From positions 186,001 through 250,000 of the forward strand of contig JAJSPD010000007.1 of the NCBI GenBank assembly GCA_021307315.1: a stretch of 64,000 bases of DNA, read 5' to 3'. The notes beneath the pieces were generated by a model. The model worked only from the letters and a program-made list of their open reading frames with translations, was not told the origin of the DNA and ran no database searches. Below are positions 22,150 through 34,832 of the stretch, in pieces. Made by a program: the position numbers and the translations under genes. The DNA comes from Bisporella sp. PMI_857. Taxonomy: Eukaryota > Ascomycota > Leotiomycetes > Helotiales > Helotiaceae. Every line of letters starts with the position of its first letter. Position 1 is the stretch's first letter.

Positions 22150-25100
22150 CCTTTGGAAATATCCTTTTGCGTGACGGCTGCAATGTGAGCTCTTTTTTAC
22201 TCATGAGACATATGGCCCACACAAAAATTAGAGTGCTCTTTCTTTCTGATCTTTTAGCTATGCTCCCCAACTTTTTCTTAGCAACCTACAAAATGCAGAA
22301 GCATCCCACTCTCAACGGCTGTTGCATTTGGAAAATAAACTATTTACTTATAGTAATGAATTCATAACTGCAGATACAGGCCATCCACGTGACGAACTCA
22401 ACTGCTACATGCAAATCTTTCATGAGTGAACAGACGCCTGCCTATCTTAAAATGCCCATCACAGTCAAGTTGAACAAATGAAACTATGCACGAGCTACCA
22501 GCACGGATGTCAAAGCTCGGAAAATAAGAGTTTGATATGAACCATCGAGCTTCCCCTAGGCCATCACTCATGGTGACACGTGACACTGCCAATACCAACA
22601 GCAATTCCAACGGTTAGCCGGCTAGAGCTATTTGCAAGTAGAGTTCCTCCAATCAGTAAGCAAGCAGAGGTGTAGGAGCTTCTAGTGTGATGCTGCACAT
22701 GTATGCAGAACTAGCCCTCTTACCGTTCGTCATTGCAAAAATGCGATGAAGACCTTACCACTTTACTAGTTCTGCTCTTGTCCTTTGCAATATGGTATTT
22801 ATCTGCTCTTCCTCATATTACCAGCAAGCATGAAAGTCTGGCTTTCCCGTATATCTCACCCCAGTAAGCTCAAGGAACCCATTATGGCTTCTTATTGTCT
22901 CGATTCTAGGGCACAATACTGTAACCCACCTCATGCCGCAGTTCTTTGATAAAGTCAAACTTACTATTTCTGGCTAGGAGTACCATTGCCGTTATAAGAT
23001 GGATCATCGATTAGAGGCTAATTTGGTGCTTATGTCCTCTGGGGGCAATACGATATTCATCAGGGACCCGGAGTTTCGACTTATCTTAGTAAAAAAGATA
23101 TCACAAGAAACCTTTTAATATCACTATTGCTGGTTCTAATACTACTGAAATACACCTACATATGCCATTATAGCATTTGCTTTCTATGCAGAACAGCATA
23201 ACTGGATTACTGAGGAAATAAATTAAGCGTTACAGCTTCGGTTCGGAAAGGATTATTCGGCCACCTTTCCACCTTTGACTCGTTGCCTTGCACTTATAGT
23301 ATTTGAAAGCTCCCTTAAAGTCTCTGCCTCCGTAGCTAAACTGTTTTCTTTAGGTATAACCCTTCCGCCCTCATACACCTATCACATACATTGCTTGTAA
23401 CACTCCACAAGCACGGGATGTGAACGGCATTCATTTCTCGCCCGACACTTTGGTTCAAGTCAGCGTCGCTGTCACTCACTCATCTCCTAAAGTGTAGGGC
23501 AAAGATTCCCTGACTTTCTGGCTTCACGCTGGCTATACGAAAGCTGTCTGAAGTGCGAAATGTTAAATGGACCTACTCGGTGTACATTGATGTCCTAGTC
23601 TCGCGGACCACGATTCTGTCCGGAAGTAAAAATGGCCAAGTTGAATTTGTTGCTTTCGTAAGCGCTATATTTAGGGAATGGAAAGTGCAGATTGGGGACG
23701 CTAAAGACTACGAGAGAAAGGCTATCAGAGAGAATAGCAAATTGCTCACCCAGGTTGACGATGTAAACGGTTCGACCGCAGGACGCTATTCTCCAATAGG
23801 CGAGAAGATGATATCTCACGGTATTACATAATTACACTCACTGATTGTCCAATGATGTACATTACATTATTCTCCGACAAATAAGGGCTTTACCGTAAGT
23901 TCAGCTTTGCACTTTGAATTAACATTGATAGGTGGGAAAATACAAACTACTACTTTTTAGTCAAATAACCTGAATTTTAATCCCACGATTTTTTTCTTTT
24001 TGGGATCATCCTGCTATGAAATATGTTGAAACATCGGATAGGCATCAGCGTTTTGCTTGCCACAAAGACATATGACTCAACCAAGGTATAGTGCCAGACG
24101 AGGACGTCTCTCAGGCTCCTGATGTTGCTCACAAGCCCTTGAACTTTACAATATCAACGCAGAGACCTTCTTGGCTTGATAATACATCATTTTATGAAAT
24201 TCTGGCCGACATGCAAAAAGGGGCAGTTGCACCTGCTGGCGAGCCATCACCATTTGGTTGCAAACTGGGGGGTGCTGATATGTAGAGGACGTGTACAAGT
24301 TGAGACAAGAACAATATTCTCAAGTAGTATTCTAGGACAATGGATAGATCTACACGATTTTACATTTTTATTGCCATTCATTTTACTACGGGCTGATGTT
24401 TGAGCTTTTCTATCAGCCACCATTTGCGGGAGAGCTGATCGCGTCTTAATATTGCATTATTCCGCGGTACATTATATTACTTCACTTTTCCAGTTAGAAA
24501 ACCCCCATGAGGTTCCTAGAGGCGATTCGATTGACATGGCTATTGGAAGTTCTTGATATTCAATTCATCTCGATATTTTGAGCTTCTGGGTCACCGCCCT
24601 GTAATTATGACGTTTCCGCCAGTACGATGTATAGTAGTAGCGCACCATGTTACCTTTTTCAGCAAATTGGATAGTGATATTGAAGCACTTGATGCTTTGC
24701 ATCATTTCCAATAGACGAATATCTGGCATTGTAAGTCGAAGGTTTTCAAATATTGCCGAGGTGGAAGCTGCGAAGCTGAATAACTTCGGTGGAGAAGAGC
24801 AAAACTAAACAACATTCGACTTGAAGAGAATTGTCTCAGTTCATGCCGGGCGACGGATTCTGACGGTAGTAGATTAGAAGTCATTCAGGAACTCTGAATT
24901 TGGAGATATTCTCTAGTGGGAATTTATGTAATGATAGAACTGCGTAGCATCGCCTTTGGTTGCTGCTTAAGGTGAAAGATTTTACCAGGATCGTCCTACT
25001 CCTCCGGCTCAAGAAACTCCTTGACTGCTGCTGGGCCTATTTGTTTCTTGATACCTTCCTTGAGATCTTCTATGCATTCTTTCATCATGAATAAACCTCC

Positions 25101-25949
25101 TAGCTCCAGTTCTGCGACGTAACGAATGGTGCGGTTTGTAGTCTGCAAGATAGGAAATGCTAGATCCTCTATACTTGGAGACATCTCGAAGATTTTGGAT
25201 TGACGAGAGACGATTCTGCGTGGTAGTCACTGAGCGAGGCAATCAAGTTTTACTGAGTAGGATGCTCTATGACAAGGTACTTCTCTAAGAGTTGGCTAGC
25301 GCAAAGGTCAAGTCGTCATTTAAGAAAACAAGGTCGATAGTGTAAGTCATTGAATGAGACAAGTTGAGCTTATTGTTTTCAACTTTATTTCCGCTTGGTA
25401 GATTGATGCTAGAGGTATTGCCTCAAATTGATGGCTGCCTACGAAGGAGTCACTTCTCTATTTCATGTCACACAATGAAAGCAATTATTCAAAATGATTA
25501 GAGCTCATACTTACCAAATGCTTAAGCTTGAAGGGGAGTTTTTATATATATATATTTTAAAAAAAAGAACGAAAGAAAAGGGATATTAACACACAAGAGA
25601 GGACAGTTATACCTGGTAAAATATATCACGTGATATAGAGTTCATATTCAAAAGGCAAATTCACGAGGCTGCTGCCATGCGAAATTTGAATGACAAGTAA
25701 CTTAACCGTCATACAAGCTTTAGTGATTAATTATCAATCAGCATTTTGCCTATCGAAATGGCTATAAGCTGACCAGGCTAACAAAAATTTAAGGCATCAA
25801 TCATTGGCCCCACTATGATTAGGTACCAAGGCTTCATAGGCATTGTAATTCTCAAGCTCTGGCGAATATCAATCAACCTAAAAATATTGAATGTCGGTGC
25901 TATTTTGTGGGGAATATTGACCTATAGTTCAGGATTCTGACTTCTTATC
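22150..25949. other. Large gene-poor region with possible remnants
   Basis: This 3.8 kb holds no gene I can support. Three short frames look more protein-like than chance and could be remnants. One is at 23553-23831 (+). Another is at about 24091-24285 (+), with RPSWLDNTSFYEILADMQKG. The third is at 24996-25184 (-), with YVAELELGGLFMMKECIEDL. None has a start, domain or partner exon that I can defend. A TA-repeat of about 14 bases is near 25543-25556. The A+T content is high over much of the block. Confidence 0.45.
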
Positions 25950-27032
25950 ATGCACAACATGGCTCAAACAAGCCAGCCAAAAAGTTTTCTTGACCTGGTC
26001 AACATTGTTGATAAGTACGTATTGGAGACAGTTTGTTCGGACGAACTAAGTGTAAATAGTATTGCTAATGTTAACAGCGTCCCTTATGATTTCGATTTCA
26101 GTGCTTTGTATAAGCTTTTGCTGCCTGAAGATTCTCGACCCCACGGTCTCATACTTCCCAACATTGTCTCGCAAATTCCCTGGTCCTCCCGATTCGCCAT
26201 AGATCACGATGTCCTCACCGTAAAGGTCATCGACGATACCAATGGCAAAGATATTGCAAAATCTTGCAATATCGCGTTCCAGGAAACGGTCGATGCTATT
26301 GTCGACAAGCAGCTTTTCCGCTCGGTGGCCAAGCATTCCGAGATGTTCAAGGTAATGGGTGCGAATCAAAATGTGGTCTATGAGCGCTTCACTTCGTCTT
26401 TATTTGGACTTGCTAGCCGTGGAGCGCATATGACGGCATTTGTGAGGACTCCAGAAGGCATCAAAATTTGGGTTCCACGTCGAAGCAAGCATCTCAAGAC
26501 GTACCCGGATATGCTCGATACCACAGTTGCTGGAGGTGTGAAAGCTGATGATACGCCTTTCGCAGTGAGTAGAAGCTTTTGAATGCATGTAAAGCTTCTC
26601 TTGAAAATGAGTTGCTGATATTTCGTTTCACAGTGCATCGTTGCCGAGTCTGACGAAGAAGCTTCCCTTCCACGCGATTATGTCAGAGAAAATGCTTGCT
26701 CTATCGGCGTCCTTACGCATGTCGCAGAGAGCAACTACACCAAGAGCGTCTATTCCCAGGTTCTCTACCTCTACGAACTCGAGCTTCCCGAGACTATCAT
26801 ACCAAAGCCAGGAGATGATGAGGTAGAGATATTCCATCTTTGGACAGTAGATGAGGTCAAACAGGCAATGATGCGGCAAGAGTTTAAACCAAATAGCTCG
26901 CTTGTCATGATAGATTTCTTTATTCGGCATGGTATCATCACACCAGACAACGATGATGCATATGCTGAGATCACGATGCGGCTGAGGAGACACCTTCCTG
27001 TGGCTATCACGCCCGAGAAGAGATCACCATGA
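25950..27032 (+). CDS. Nudix hydrolase, thiamine-pyrophosphokinase-related type
   Basis: Two exons, 25950-26564 and 26634-27032, give 337 residues (a start nine bases later, MAQTSQ, is equally possible). The N-terminal half matches the DUF4743-type part found before the Nudix domain in the Tnr3/YJR142W group. The Nudix fold begins near residue 150 (HMTAFVRTPEGIKIWVPRRS). The Nudix box follows AGGVKADD (194-201) and continues after the splice as VAESDEEASL. The two catalytic-type Glu pairs are kept, while the Arg of the usual REUxEE is Ala here. Members hydrolyse diphosphate bonds; the S. cerevisiae and S. pombe relatives act on oxidised or damaged thiamine diphosphates. There is no thiamine pyrophosphokinase domain attached, so this is the stand-alone form. 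It is probably cytosolic. Confidence 0.88.
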
Positions 27033-29129
27033 TGCAATGTAGAGAGAAGGGCATATTATTAGGGCACAATCACACCTTCGACGGCAAATGTTGCCTCATC
27101 CACTGCCGTTTCAGACTCAAAATTTCATGAGACTGATCATTGTAATTTCGAACAACGTGGACATCGTCATTTAGCCAGACCTCATTCTTTGCATCTGGAT
27201 CTAATTTTTAATTCTGGAAAACTATTGTGCTTGTTCCGTACGAGTGAAACTTTTATGATCCCGAAAATCCATCGATCTCACTCTAGGCTATGTATTTTCT
27301 GGCTCTCTAATTTTATAATTTATAAAACCTGAGGATTTTACATTGGGCCTCTATTTATATAGGCAACAAAGATGTGAAAGAGATACGTCTGGAGCTCCAG
27401 CCGTAGCCAATGGTGTGCTAAGTGTTCAAACCAGGCGCACGCCAGAGGTTCAGATGAGTGAGTCATTGACCTCACGCACCAGGATTCCACACCAGGAACC
27501 CCCATCGACCTTCAAACCGCCATAGTAATCATACATCGTCCCGGTTTCCATAATTATCACTCCCAAATTCACTAGCGAGGCCCGCCAAGACTCCCGCGCC
27601 ACAGCCCTCAAGCCCCCTAGATAAGCGAGCGGGAATAGGGGGGGTTCGGCAAATGCCCATTCCTTCCCCATAAAAACGCATGACACTCCGATCCCCACAG
27701 CCCCCGGTTCCCTTCCGCATCAACGAGAAGCCAAATCCGAAACCAATCAACAACCGAAAAAACAACAACAACAACGCAAAAATCATCGCGACCTAAAACA
27801 CGACCCTGCGTGTTCAATTTTCAGCGATGTAAACAAATAAACAAGGGGGAAAGGGGGGCCGGGGGGCGCACCCAGCCTCGGAAAACGGCAAAGGCCATGT
27901 GTTCGTGACGGACCAACCAAACGCCACCAGACCAACCGACATGTTGCAGGCTTTTGGCCAACAGCGAGGAGGAGGGGTGAGGTGGCCAAAGGAAAAAAAA
28001 AAAGGGAAAAAGGTTAGAGGCGCAGATGGAAGGAAGTTTCCGATTGGGGCGGGCTGTGTTTGTTTGGGTTAAGGTTTTTGGCGCTTGCAGATGGCCGTGC
28101 AGGTTCGTGTAAGCTTACTTGAGGAGGGTTGATTGGTTGGAGAAAGTTTCTTTGGGTTCGCACCTGGCCTGCGCGATTATTGGGTTTCCCGATTGCCGGT
28201 GATATTTTGGAAGCTTTGGTGAGGAGGAAGGTCCGGGAATTCCTTTGTTTTTGGTAGGTCTGGCAGGAGGCGACCATGGTAGGGTGTAGAGGGGGTGTGA
28301 TAGGGATGGAGCTGAGCTTGAAACGAAACGCCATGCATGCCAGGATCTTGGTTGCATTGGAGTACGAGATACTACGTCGGAGAGCACGAAGTTAGACAAA
28401 ATATCATAGACGCTGTTTTAATGTCCATCCATTTGCAATTACTACAAGAATATGTCTTCCTCATTTAGAGGAGCACTAGTGGGTAAGATAATCCGAAAGA
28501 GACAGCAGAACCGTTCGAGTGAGTTTTGATTGTTGAATAAGAGGAAAAAGCTCATCATCGTCATTGACATATTCTGTCTCTCTTTTCCACTCCATATCTC
28601 CCTCCTTGTACCATTTCCTCCCAGCCCTCCATCCCTAGAGTATTGCGCAAACTGAGAACACAAACTTGATTCCCGACTAATCGCGCTGAAGCGGCTCGAT
28701 CCACAACCACTCCTCGATCTTAGGGTAAACACACCACAATAGCAGAAAAACAGCAGAATAAACTAGATGTGACACAAGGAAACTCGTATAATATATCCAT
28801 GAATCATAAAGGAGTGTGAGACAGTTGGCCATCCATCCTAAGCTATAAACCAAACAAAAAAGAGTAAAAAATCAAGCACATTAGACACCTTGCTCCTAGA
28901 CCGACCCAATCGGGCAAACAACGGATAAGCAATAGAGAGCCCGGTAATGTGTGCGTAAGGAGATTTGGCCGCGAGACCAAATGAAAATAAAGAGATATTT
29001 CGCGAAAGCAGCCAAAATGCTTTTGAAGAATGAGGTATGTCGAGTTGAGAGGATATTGAGTATCGTTAATACAGGGAGGACGTTCGAATGTGGTGGTTCC
29101 AATCTGTCGGATATGTTTGCTCAACTGTT
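27033..29129. other. Long convergent interval with promoter-like composition
   Basis: This 2.1 kb lies between two gene 3' ends yet has features of a promoter or leader read on the minus strand. It has pyrimidine-rich blocks (about 27640-28020), a GTT-repeat near 27762-27776 and strong G runs at 27844-27867. Minus-strand frames at 27450-27817 and 28014-28400 lack recognisable content. A non-coding transcript or a very diverged gene is possible, but I cannot support one. Confidence 0.4.
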
Positions 29130-31318
29130 TCAACGCTTGCGTTTCTTGCTCTTGTCAGGGCTTCCTTGCCCTCCAGCCATAATGCCAGGTGGGAGAATTG
29201 GAGTGTCGGCTCCAAGCTCGTGATCCTTCTTAACAGGAACGCCCATGTGTCGTCCATATCGTCCCTTGCGACCGTTACCCTCATCCTCGCTAACACATTG
29301 ATCGGCGCTGAGCCCTGCATCTTTGCATCGTTGGCAAGGACGTTGACGGTCACAGCCCTTCTTGCTCTTGCGGCAGCGTTGGCAACGAGGTTTGGAAGAT
29401 AGATCCTCTTCGTCTGTAGCAAGTTGATGCTGAAAGTTGAGGGCTGATGCGTTGGAAGCTTTCCGAGACTGCGGTGCCAAAGATGTAGGAGAAATCGGCT
29501 TTGTGCTTCCGGGGGCATTGTTAGACTTTTTGGACTTGATTTGTCCGGGTCGCAAGGTCTTAGGTTTGGTAGATTTGACTTTAGCTCCTGATGCAGTTGT
29601 ACGGGGTTTGCCCATTACCGGTAAGCTCTTGGATTTTGGCATTTTTGGCAGATCATCTTGTATACCAGGCTGGAAGGTGCCATCGCGCTCTTCATAGTCA
29701 CCTTCATCAGCACTTGGCTCAGTGCTGTCTTGGCTTGGTAAAAGATCATTGAGGTGTGGACGGAACTTCTTGAGCTCAGGCAGCATAACAGGGCTTGCTT
29801 CACGCTTTTGTCGACGCGCAGGTGGCAGCTCATTTTCACTCTCGCTCTCATCATCGCTAGTGGCACAAGATGAAGCAGCGTCTGCCTTCCCGCTGAAAGT
29901 GTCATCCGCAAACGTTGAAGCGGATGTGCGCCCATGGGAAATATTTGACATTTCACCAAGTCGCATCAGCTGGAGAGCTACATCCTTATCCTCCTCGGAC
30001 ATGCAGCTTCCAACAGTCGGGTCAGGCGTTGGCAATATTCCCGAGCTGTTGCCGGTAGGCGTTGAGCCAATTGACTGTCTGTTCGTAGGGTATGAAGCAC
30101 CCCCTCGCGTGCGACGATCAAGCGCGGCAGGTGTAGAGTATATTCCAGGCTGCCCATATCCGTTGCCATAGCTCTGTGGAGATTGTAGGGTTTGGGGGTT
30201 GGAAAAAGGGTTGTGTGAGGGATTCGTAAAAGGGAACGAACTTCTTTGATGCTCCATACGTCGTGCGGGAGAGACGGAGGAGTTTGAAGTGGCAGCAGGC
30301 ATCTGCGGTGGAGCAAACAATGGGAGTTCCTAATTATAATATTAGCCTTGAGCACAGTGCGACAGTGAGAGAAAGTGCTGGAACTTACCGAGCTCTCGAA
30401 TTTAGCTCTCTTGCGTCGCCCACCTTCGACAATATTATCTAAGCTAATTTCTGTATTTCCAAGGTGTTCGCTCCTGGTCTTGCTAGAAACAGAGCCAGGC
30501 GCGCCATCGCCACTACTATAACCGTTCATAGCGTCGCTATGATTGTCTGCGAAGCTTCCATGTGTACTGGATCCTCGACTCTTGAAACCAGATCTTGAGC
30601 GGCTCTTCTTCATGGGAGGAGGATTAGCACTGGCGGATTCGCTTCGACGTCCGCGGCCTCCGTTGGGAGATATGCTGCGTTTGTGTGAAGTTCTGGACGT
30701 GGGCCGTGATGGCGGCTGGCCATAATTGAGCGCCTGTGCCGGGTGTGGTGGAGGCATGTTGTGACCATCGCCAGCGAACTGTGTGATGGCGGTTGAACCG
30801 GAGTGGTATGAAGACCGATCATATGCACCTGGAGCTGATGATGGACCATCGATAACCCGAACGTATACGATCATATTATTTCTAAGATTTTCGTAATGGG
30901 CAATCAGTGTATTTCCTTGCTCGTCTTCAAAGCTAAGGCTTTTAGCACCACCATGGCCAGCGTAGAGGCCATAGAAGTTTCTGACCGTTGTGATGATCGA
31001 CTCAGTTGTATCATGAGGGAAAATCTGCACCCTCATGGGGAGGCGCGCACGATATTGAGGTGACTCCCAAAGCTCAAATGACACACTTTTAGGGGTGGCA
31101 TTCGCATACGGTGAGATAGATGTAGTATGTGGGGTTGTCGAATTGGATTGACCTCCCCCATATGTTGTTGGCGGTGTTGCCATCCTTGGCTTGCCATTAT
31201 GGCCGTTGATCCCCGACATCGTCTTTGGAGGATGAGAGGGTCGAGGAGGGTCAGGGTTGTGAGGCAAGGTTGGGGCTTTCGTAGTTGCTGGGCCGGTAAG
31301 AAGATTTGATAGTTCCAT
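29130..31318 (-). CDS. Zn2Cys6 protein with N-terminal ubiquitin/PB1-like domain
   Basis: Two exons on the minus strand, 31318-30389 and 30329-29130, give 709 residues. Residues 77-156 form a compact region (SVSFELWESPQYRARLPMRV, SLSFEDEQGNTLIAHYENL, MIVYVRVI) with the strand-helix pattern of a beta-grasp (PB1- or ubiquitin-like) fold. That fold call is my inference. A long Ser/Pro-rich, disordered middle follows. The zinc cluster lies near the C-terminus at residues 626-655, with Cys626, 629, 636, 642, 645 and 655, and the basic RKSKKGC stretch typical of Gal4-type DNA binding. The last gap is nine residues, slightly longer than usual. Most fungal Zn2Cys6 regulators carry the cluster near the N-terminus and a fungal-specific middle domain, which I do not see. 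It is probably a nuclear transcription regulator with unknown targets. It diverges from the cyclin gene. Confidence 0.85.
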
Positions 31319-34300
31319 TGCCCAGTGGGCAGATTAAGAAAACGCCGGTGGTTGGTGTTGAAGATTGAGGGAACTGCAGATTGAGGATTTGAGGTGTTGT
31401 GTGCTGGGCGGAGGTGACGGCTGTCGCAAAGCGGACGAGATCTCGACGAGAGTGTTACCACCGTGGGGTGAGAAGATCTGGCAGCTTCTAATTGTTAGTA
31501 TTGATCATTGCAGACTTGAAGATGAGATTCATGAGTAATTTGATAAATAAAAGAAGGGAAATGGTTAAGGAAGGTGTTTTGCGGACATGCATAGGCGCTT
31601 TCGGCTGATGAGGGACGAGGAGGAGTGAGAGAACAGCCAGGATAGTCAGGAAGAGCAAGTGCTCTCGAAATCATGATCGCATAATAAAAAATAATGAATT
31701 CAACTTACGGATGGTCGAAAATGATGCCGTTGTGATGCCTATCGAGGCATTTGGAGTGTCGTCGGTCGAATTGGCGGATGGAAGAGCCTGCGATGGTGAA
31801 GGGTCGGGAATGGCTGTTCGGTGAAGTAATGGTGTGTTTTAACAGTGTAGAACGATGTGAAAGATGACAGTATTACGGTGTATGCGTACCTGTTTTTGCG
31901 TTAGGTGCTGTGTTGTGTGTCGAAGCAATTCAAATGTGCGTGGGAGAAGAGGAGTTGAGGTCAGGTCTGCAGGCGGAGACCTGGATTTGCCTTGTGCATA
32001 TTCATAAAAATCACGGTTTATACGCAAGCCAGCACAACTCTCTCTTCATATTTTGCAAAACACTTATTTCACTTGTCTCATCCTTGAAAATTGCCCTGCA
32101 AGCCAATCTGAGCCTTCAATCTTATTTTATATTGTCTACTAAAATCTCGTTCTCGTACTCGACCTTTATTATATGTGATAGGCCGTATCTCGTCAGAAGC
32201 AGCATCTGGCCTAGAGAGACAATTGTAACCATGCACGAAGCTTTGAAATACACTCTCGTGATAAATCTTATGAGTGACAGCAATTGACAATCTATGATAG
32301 AGAGCTATCTATTATCTTTCCTGGTAGCTCTACACCGACTCGAAAGTAGTTAGGGGTTATCGTCTGGTGGCCTATTGTTATTAAGGTATGGTCTAATATC
32401 TTATAAGAACTTCTAGATAAAGGATTCCGAATTATGCTATTAGCTGCACAAAACGGCAGGTTTGAATGTCTAGCGGCCTGATGCACATTGTCTGATTGCA
32501 ACGAAACTCAATTGACTGGATACTGCAAGCGCATACGACTCAAGATAGTAACCAATTCCTTCCAGTGTGGTCGAGACAGCTCAGACAACTGGTGGCCAAG
32601 TGCCTGATTGAAATGGAGCCAATCAGTTAACATATGCGCCAACCTCTGGTAACAAGGATAACGAGAGGATGATCATGGGTGTTACCTCCCAAACTTTGCG
32701 GTGTTGTTTGACATGGCCGGCGGCTTTTTCAAATATGAATGAAATGTGGTGACATGGATTGGCGCGCACTCTCTACCTGAAATTACCCATAGCTTCCTAG
32801 AGTGCAACCGCCTCGTGAGAAGGGGAATCAGAAGAGGTGATACGAATAGAAGTGTTGCTATCCACAAATTGTGCCCCCGGGATTGTGGGCTCTTTTCCTA
32901 GCCTATGTGCTGGCGCAGAGTTTCAAAACAATCAGTATTATTTATGCTTGGTTTGAAGCTTTCCCTCGATAACTGTTCGAGTGCTGGCGCGGCAGTGCGC
33001 TGCGATCTAGAATTAGGGTGATGGCGGTGTATTATTTTCTGCAGGTAGTTGCGCCTTGATGACTGGGTAGATCTACATAAGATGCAGCCATTATTAGTCG
33101 GCATCAAGGTGGATGATGGGCTGGACGACTAGTAGGTGTGTGACAGCAAAAATAAGAGTGTGAATGCTTGGTGGGGTAGAAGCAGCACGATTCAAGTTAT
33201 AGCAGGTTGCAGCAGCAGCGGCAGCAGAGGGAAAACAGCGACAGGCACTGCTTAGGCAGAACAAAAACTCAAATCAATGTCCTACCGAGATACCTTGAGA
33301 GATAGATACTGCACAAATACAAACAAGCACGTACACACGCACGCACGCACGCACATACATACATACACACACACATCTGGGGAGGGAGCTGGTCTGTCTG
33401 TCTGCAAGGATTCGGTGGCTTTCTTCAGGCGCGATCAGTTTGAGGGCTTGGATGACGACGATCCAATGACTGTCGATTACTCTGCGCGATGCCGAACAAC
33501 CTATTTACGGTCCCACCGGCCAGGCCAAAGACCAGGCCGGGTCATAACATGAAAGACTGGATACGACATAGATGTAAACAAAACAAAGGGCCATGAGAGT
33601 CGCGAAGGACGGTTGGAACCATCTATCTACTCAAGACGAGGGTGAAAGCGATTGCGCATTGCGACTTGAACAGGAGATCGGAGGGAGATCAACTTTCTGC
33701 GTCATAAGCGCAGTTTCGGCTGGACGGACCAGACAGCTGCTAACTGGCAAATCAGCGCATCAAATTAGATCATCGTCGCAAACGACAGCGGCGCATGGAT
33801 ATGGTTCTCCGCGACGAGTTTTTGTTTATCATCCCCCATTATGCGCGGCTGCCACATCTTTCTGGGAGTTTCGTGGCAGCTTTTTTCGAGGTTTGCGGGT
33901 AGAAGGTTCTTGACTGCCCTATTTTGTCCATTCAACCCCCGCCTTCGGAGAAGCTAACTTTTTCAACTGAGCAGATGCTAGAGGTTGAAGGCGGATATAT
34001 AAAGTAGCCAGGGTCGCCCAATAATTACCTACTTTGCAACAATGGTTGCCATTCTGAACAATCATAATGAAGATGGTCGGAAATCGATGGCCATACGTAA
34101 TGGTCACATGACACCGCGTATAGTTCGCATCCATCATGCGAAAAACAAAAGAGAAACTGATAGAGTTGGGTGATTGCTTGATGAAATGGCGGCGGTGACT
34201 TGAAAGTGATGAAAAATGTGTGCAATATGATATAGAATATATTCCTAGTGATAAATAGGTGCTCAATTGTGAAATATGGAAATGGTGGCCAAGTTCAGTG

Positions 34301-34832
34301 AATGTATCGATTTGTTGATGTTCCATGGGCGACGTGAATCAATTAAGAGTTGCCGGGCCGCACGCGACACCCGTTGTTGGCCAAGACTGGTCCGAGCGTT
34401 CGGTTTGTTTACATTATGCCTGAACTTTTACGCATCTACTGCTACTATTGTTCAAGGCCCCAAGGCAATCTCTCATTATTCATCACAGCGAGCCCGCACA
34501 CCTTCATCCCCAATCAACAAAACAAAATTCATCCTCCAAAAAGTTATCTTCGGTTTTGTTGTCTTTATACTCTCATGTGTTGCTTGTAACGCTCTTCTGC
34601 GATACTTCTTCCCAAGTACACGCGGCAAGCTTTGCATCGCATATCTCTCCTATACAACCAACCAGCAGCTCCTTTTCCTACCACCACCACCACCACCAAA
34701 TACTTTTTGGACGCGATTGCACTATCACCCTCTAGCGTCTCAACTTCAGCATCATCAATAATTCTTGCAATTAGCTGCATTGCCACACAATTGGCACTGC
34801 TTTTTTTAAACACAATAGCATAGCTGGCAATC
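31319..34832. other. Long divergent intergenic region
   Basis: About 3.5 kb between the starts of the Zn2Cys6 gene (-) and the cyclin gene (+). No coding gene is supported. It carries simple repeats (see the separate entry), CAG/CGG-type repeats near 33208-33230 and a CCA-repeat near 34680-34697. A C/T-rich leader covers about 34480-34800. Long spaced promoters like this suit tightly regulated genes such as a mitotic cyclin. A frame at 34276-34761 (+) probably lies in the cyclin leader. Confidence 0.5.
33331..33376. repeat. Microsatellite (CACG/CATA/CA)n
   Basis: A compound simple repeat of CACG units, then CATA units, then CA dinucleotides. Length is likely variable between isolates. It lies in the large intergenic region upstream of the cyclin gene. 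Confidence 0.9.

Noticed and set aside
29437..30171. Plus-strand frames antisense to the Zn2Cys6 gene
   Set aside because: They mirror Ser/Pro-rich codons of the real gene; no domain.
33331..33376. CRISPR-like or telomere-like repeat
   Set aside because: It is a simple microsatellite without spacers and in an internal position of a fungal chromosome.
33593..33913. 106-codon frame in the large intergenic region
   Set aside because: No recognisable domain or splice support; composition is like the flanking non-coding sequence.
34276..34761. Long open frame upstream of the cyclin gene (161 codons)
   Set aside because: It lies in the C/T-rich leader, has biased composition from simple repeats, shows no domain, and two other frames over the same place are also open.
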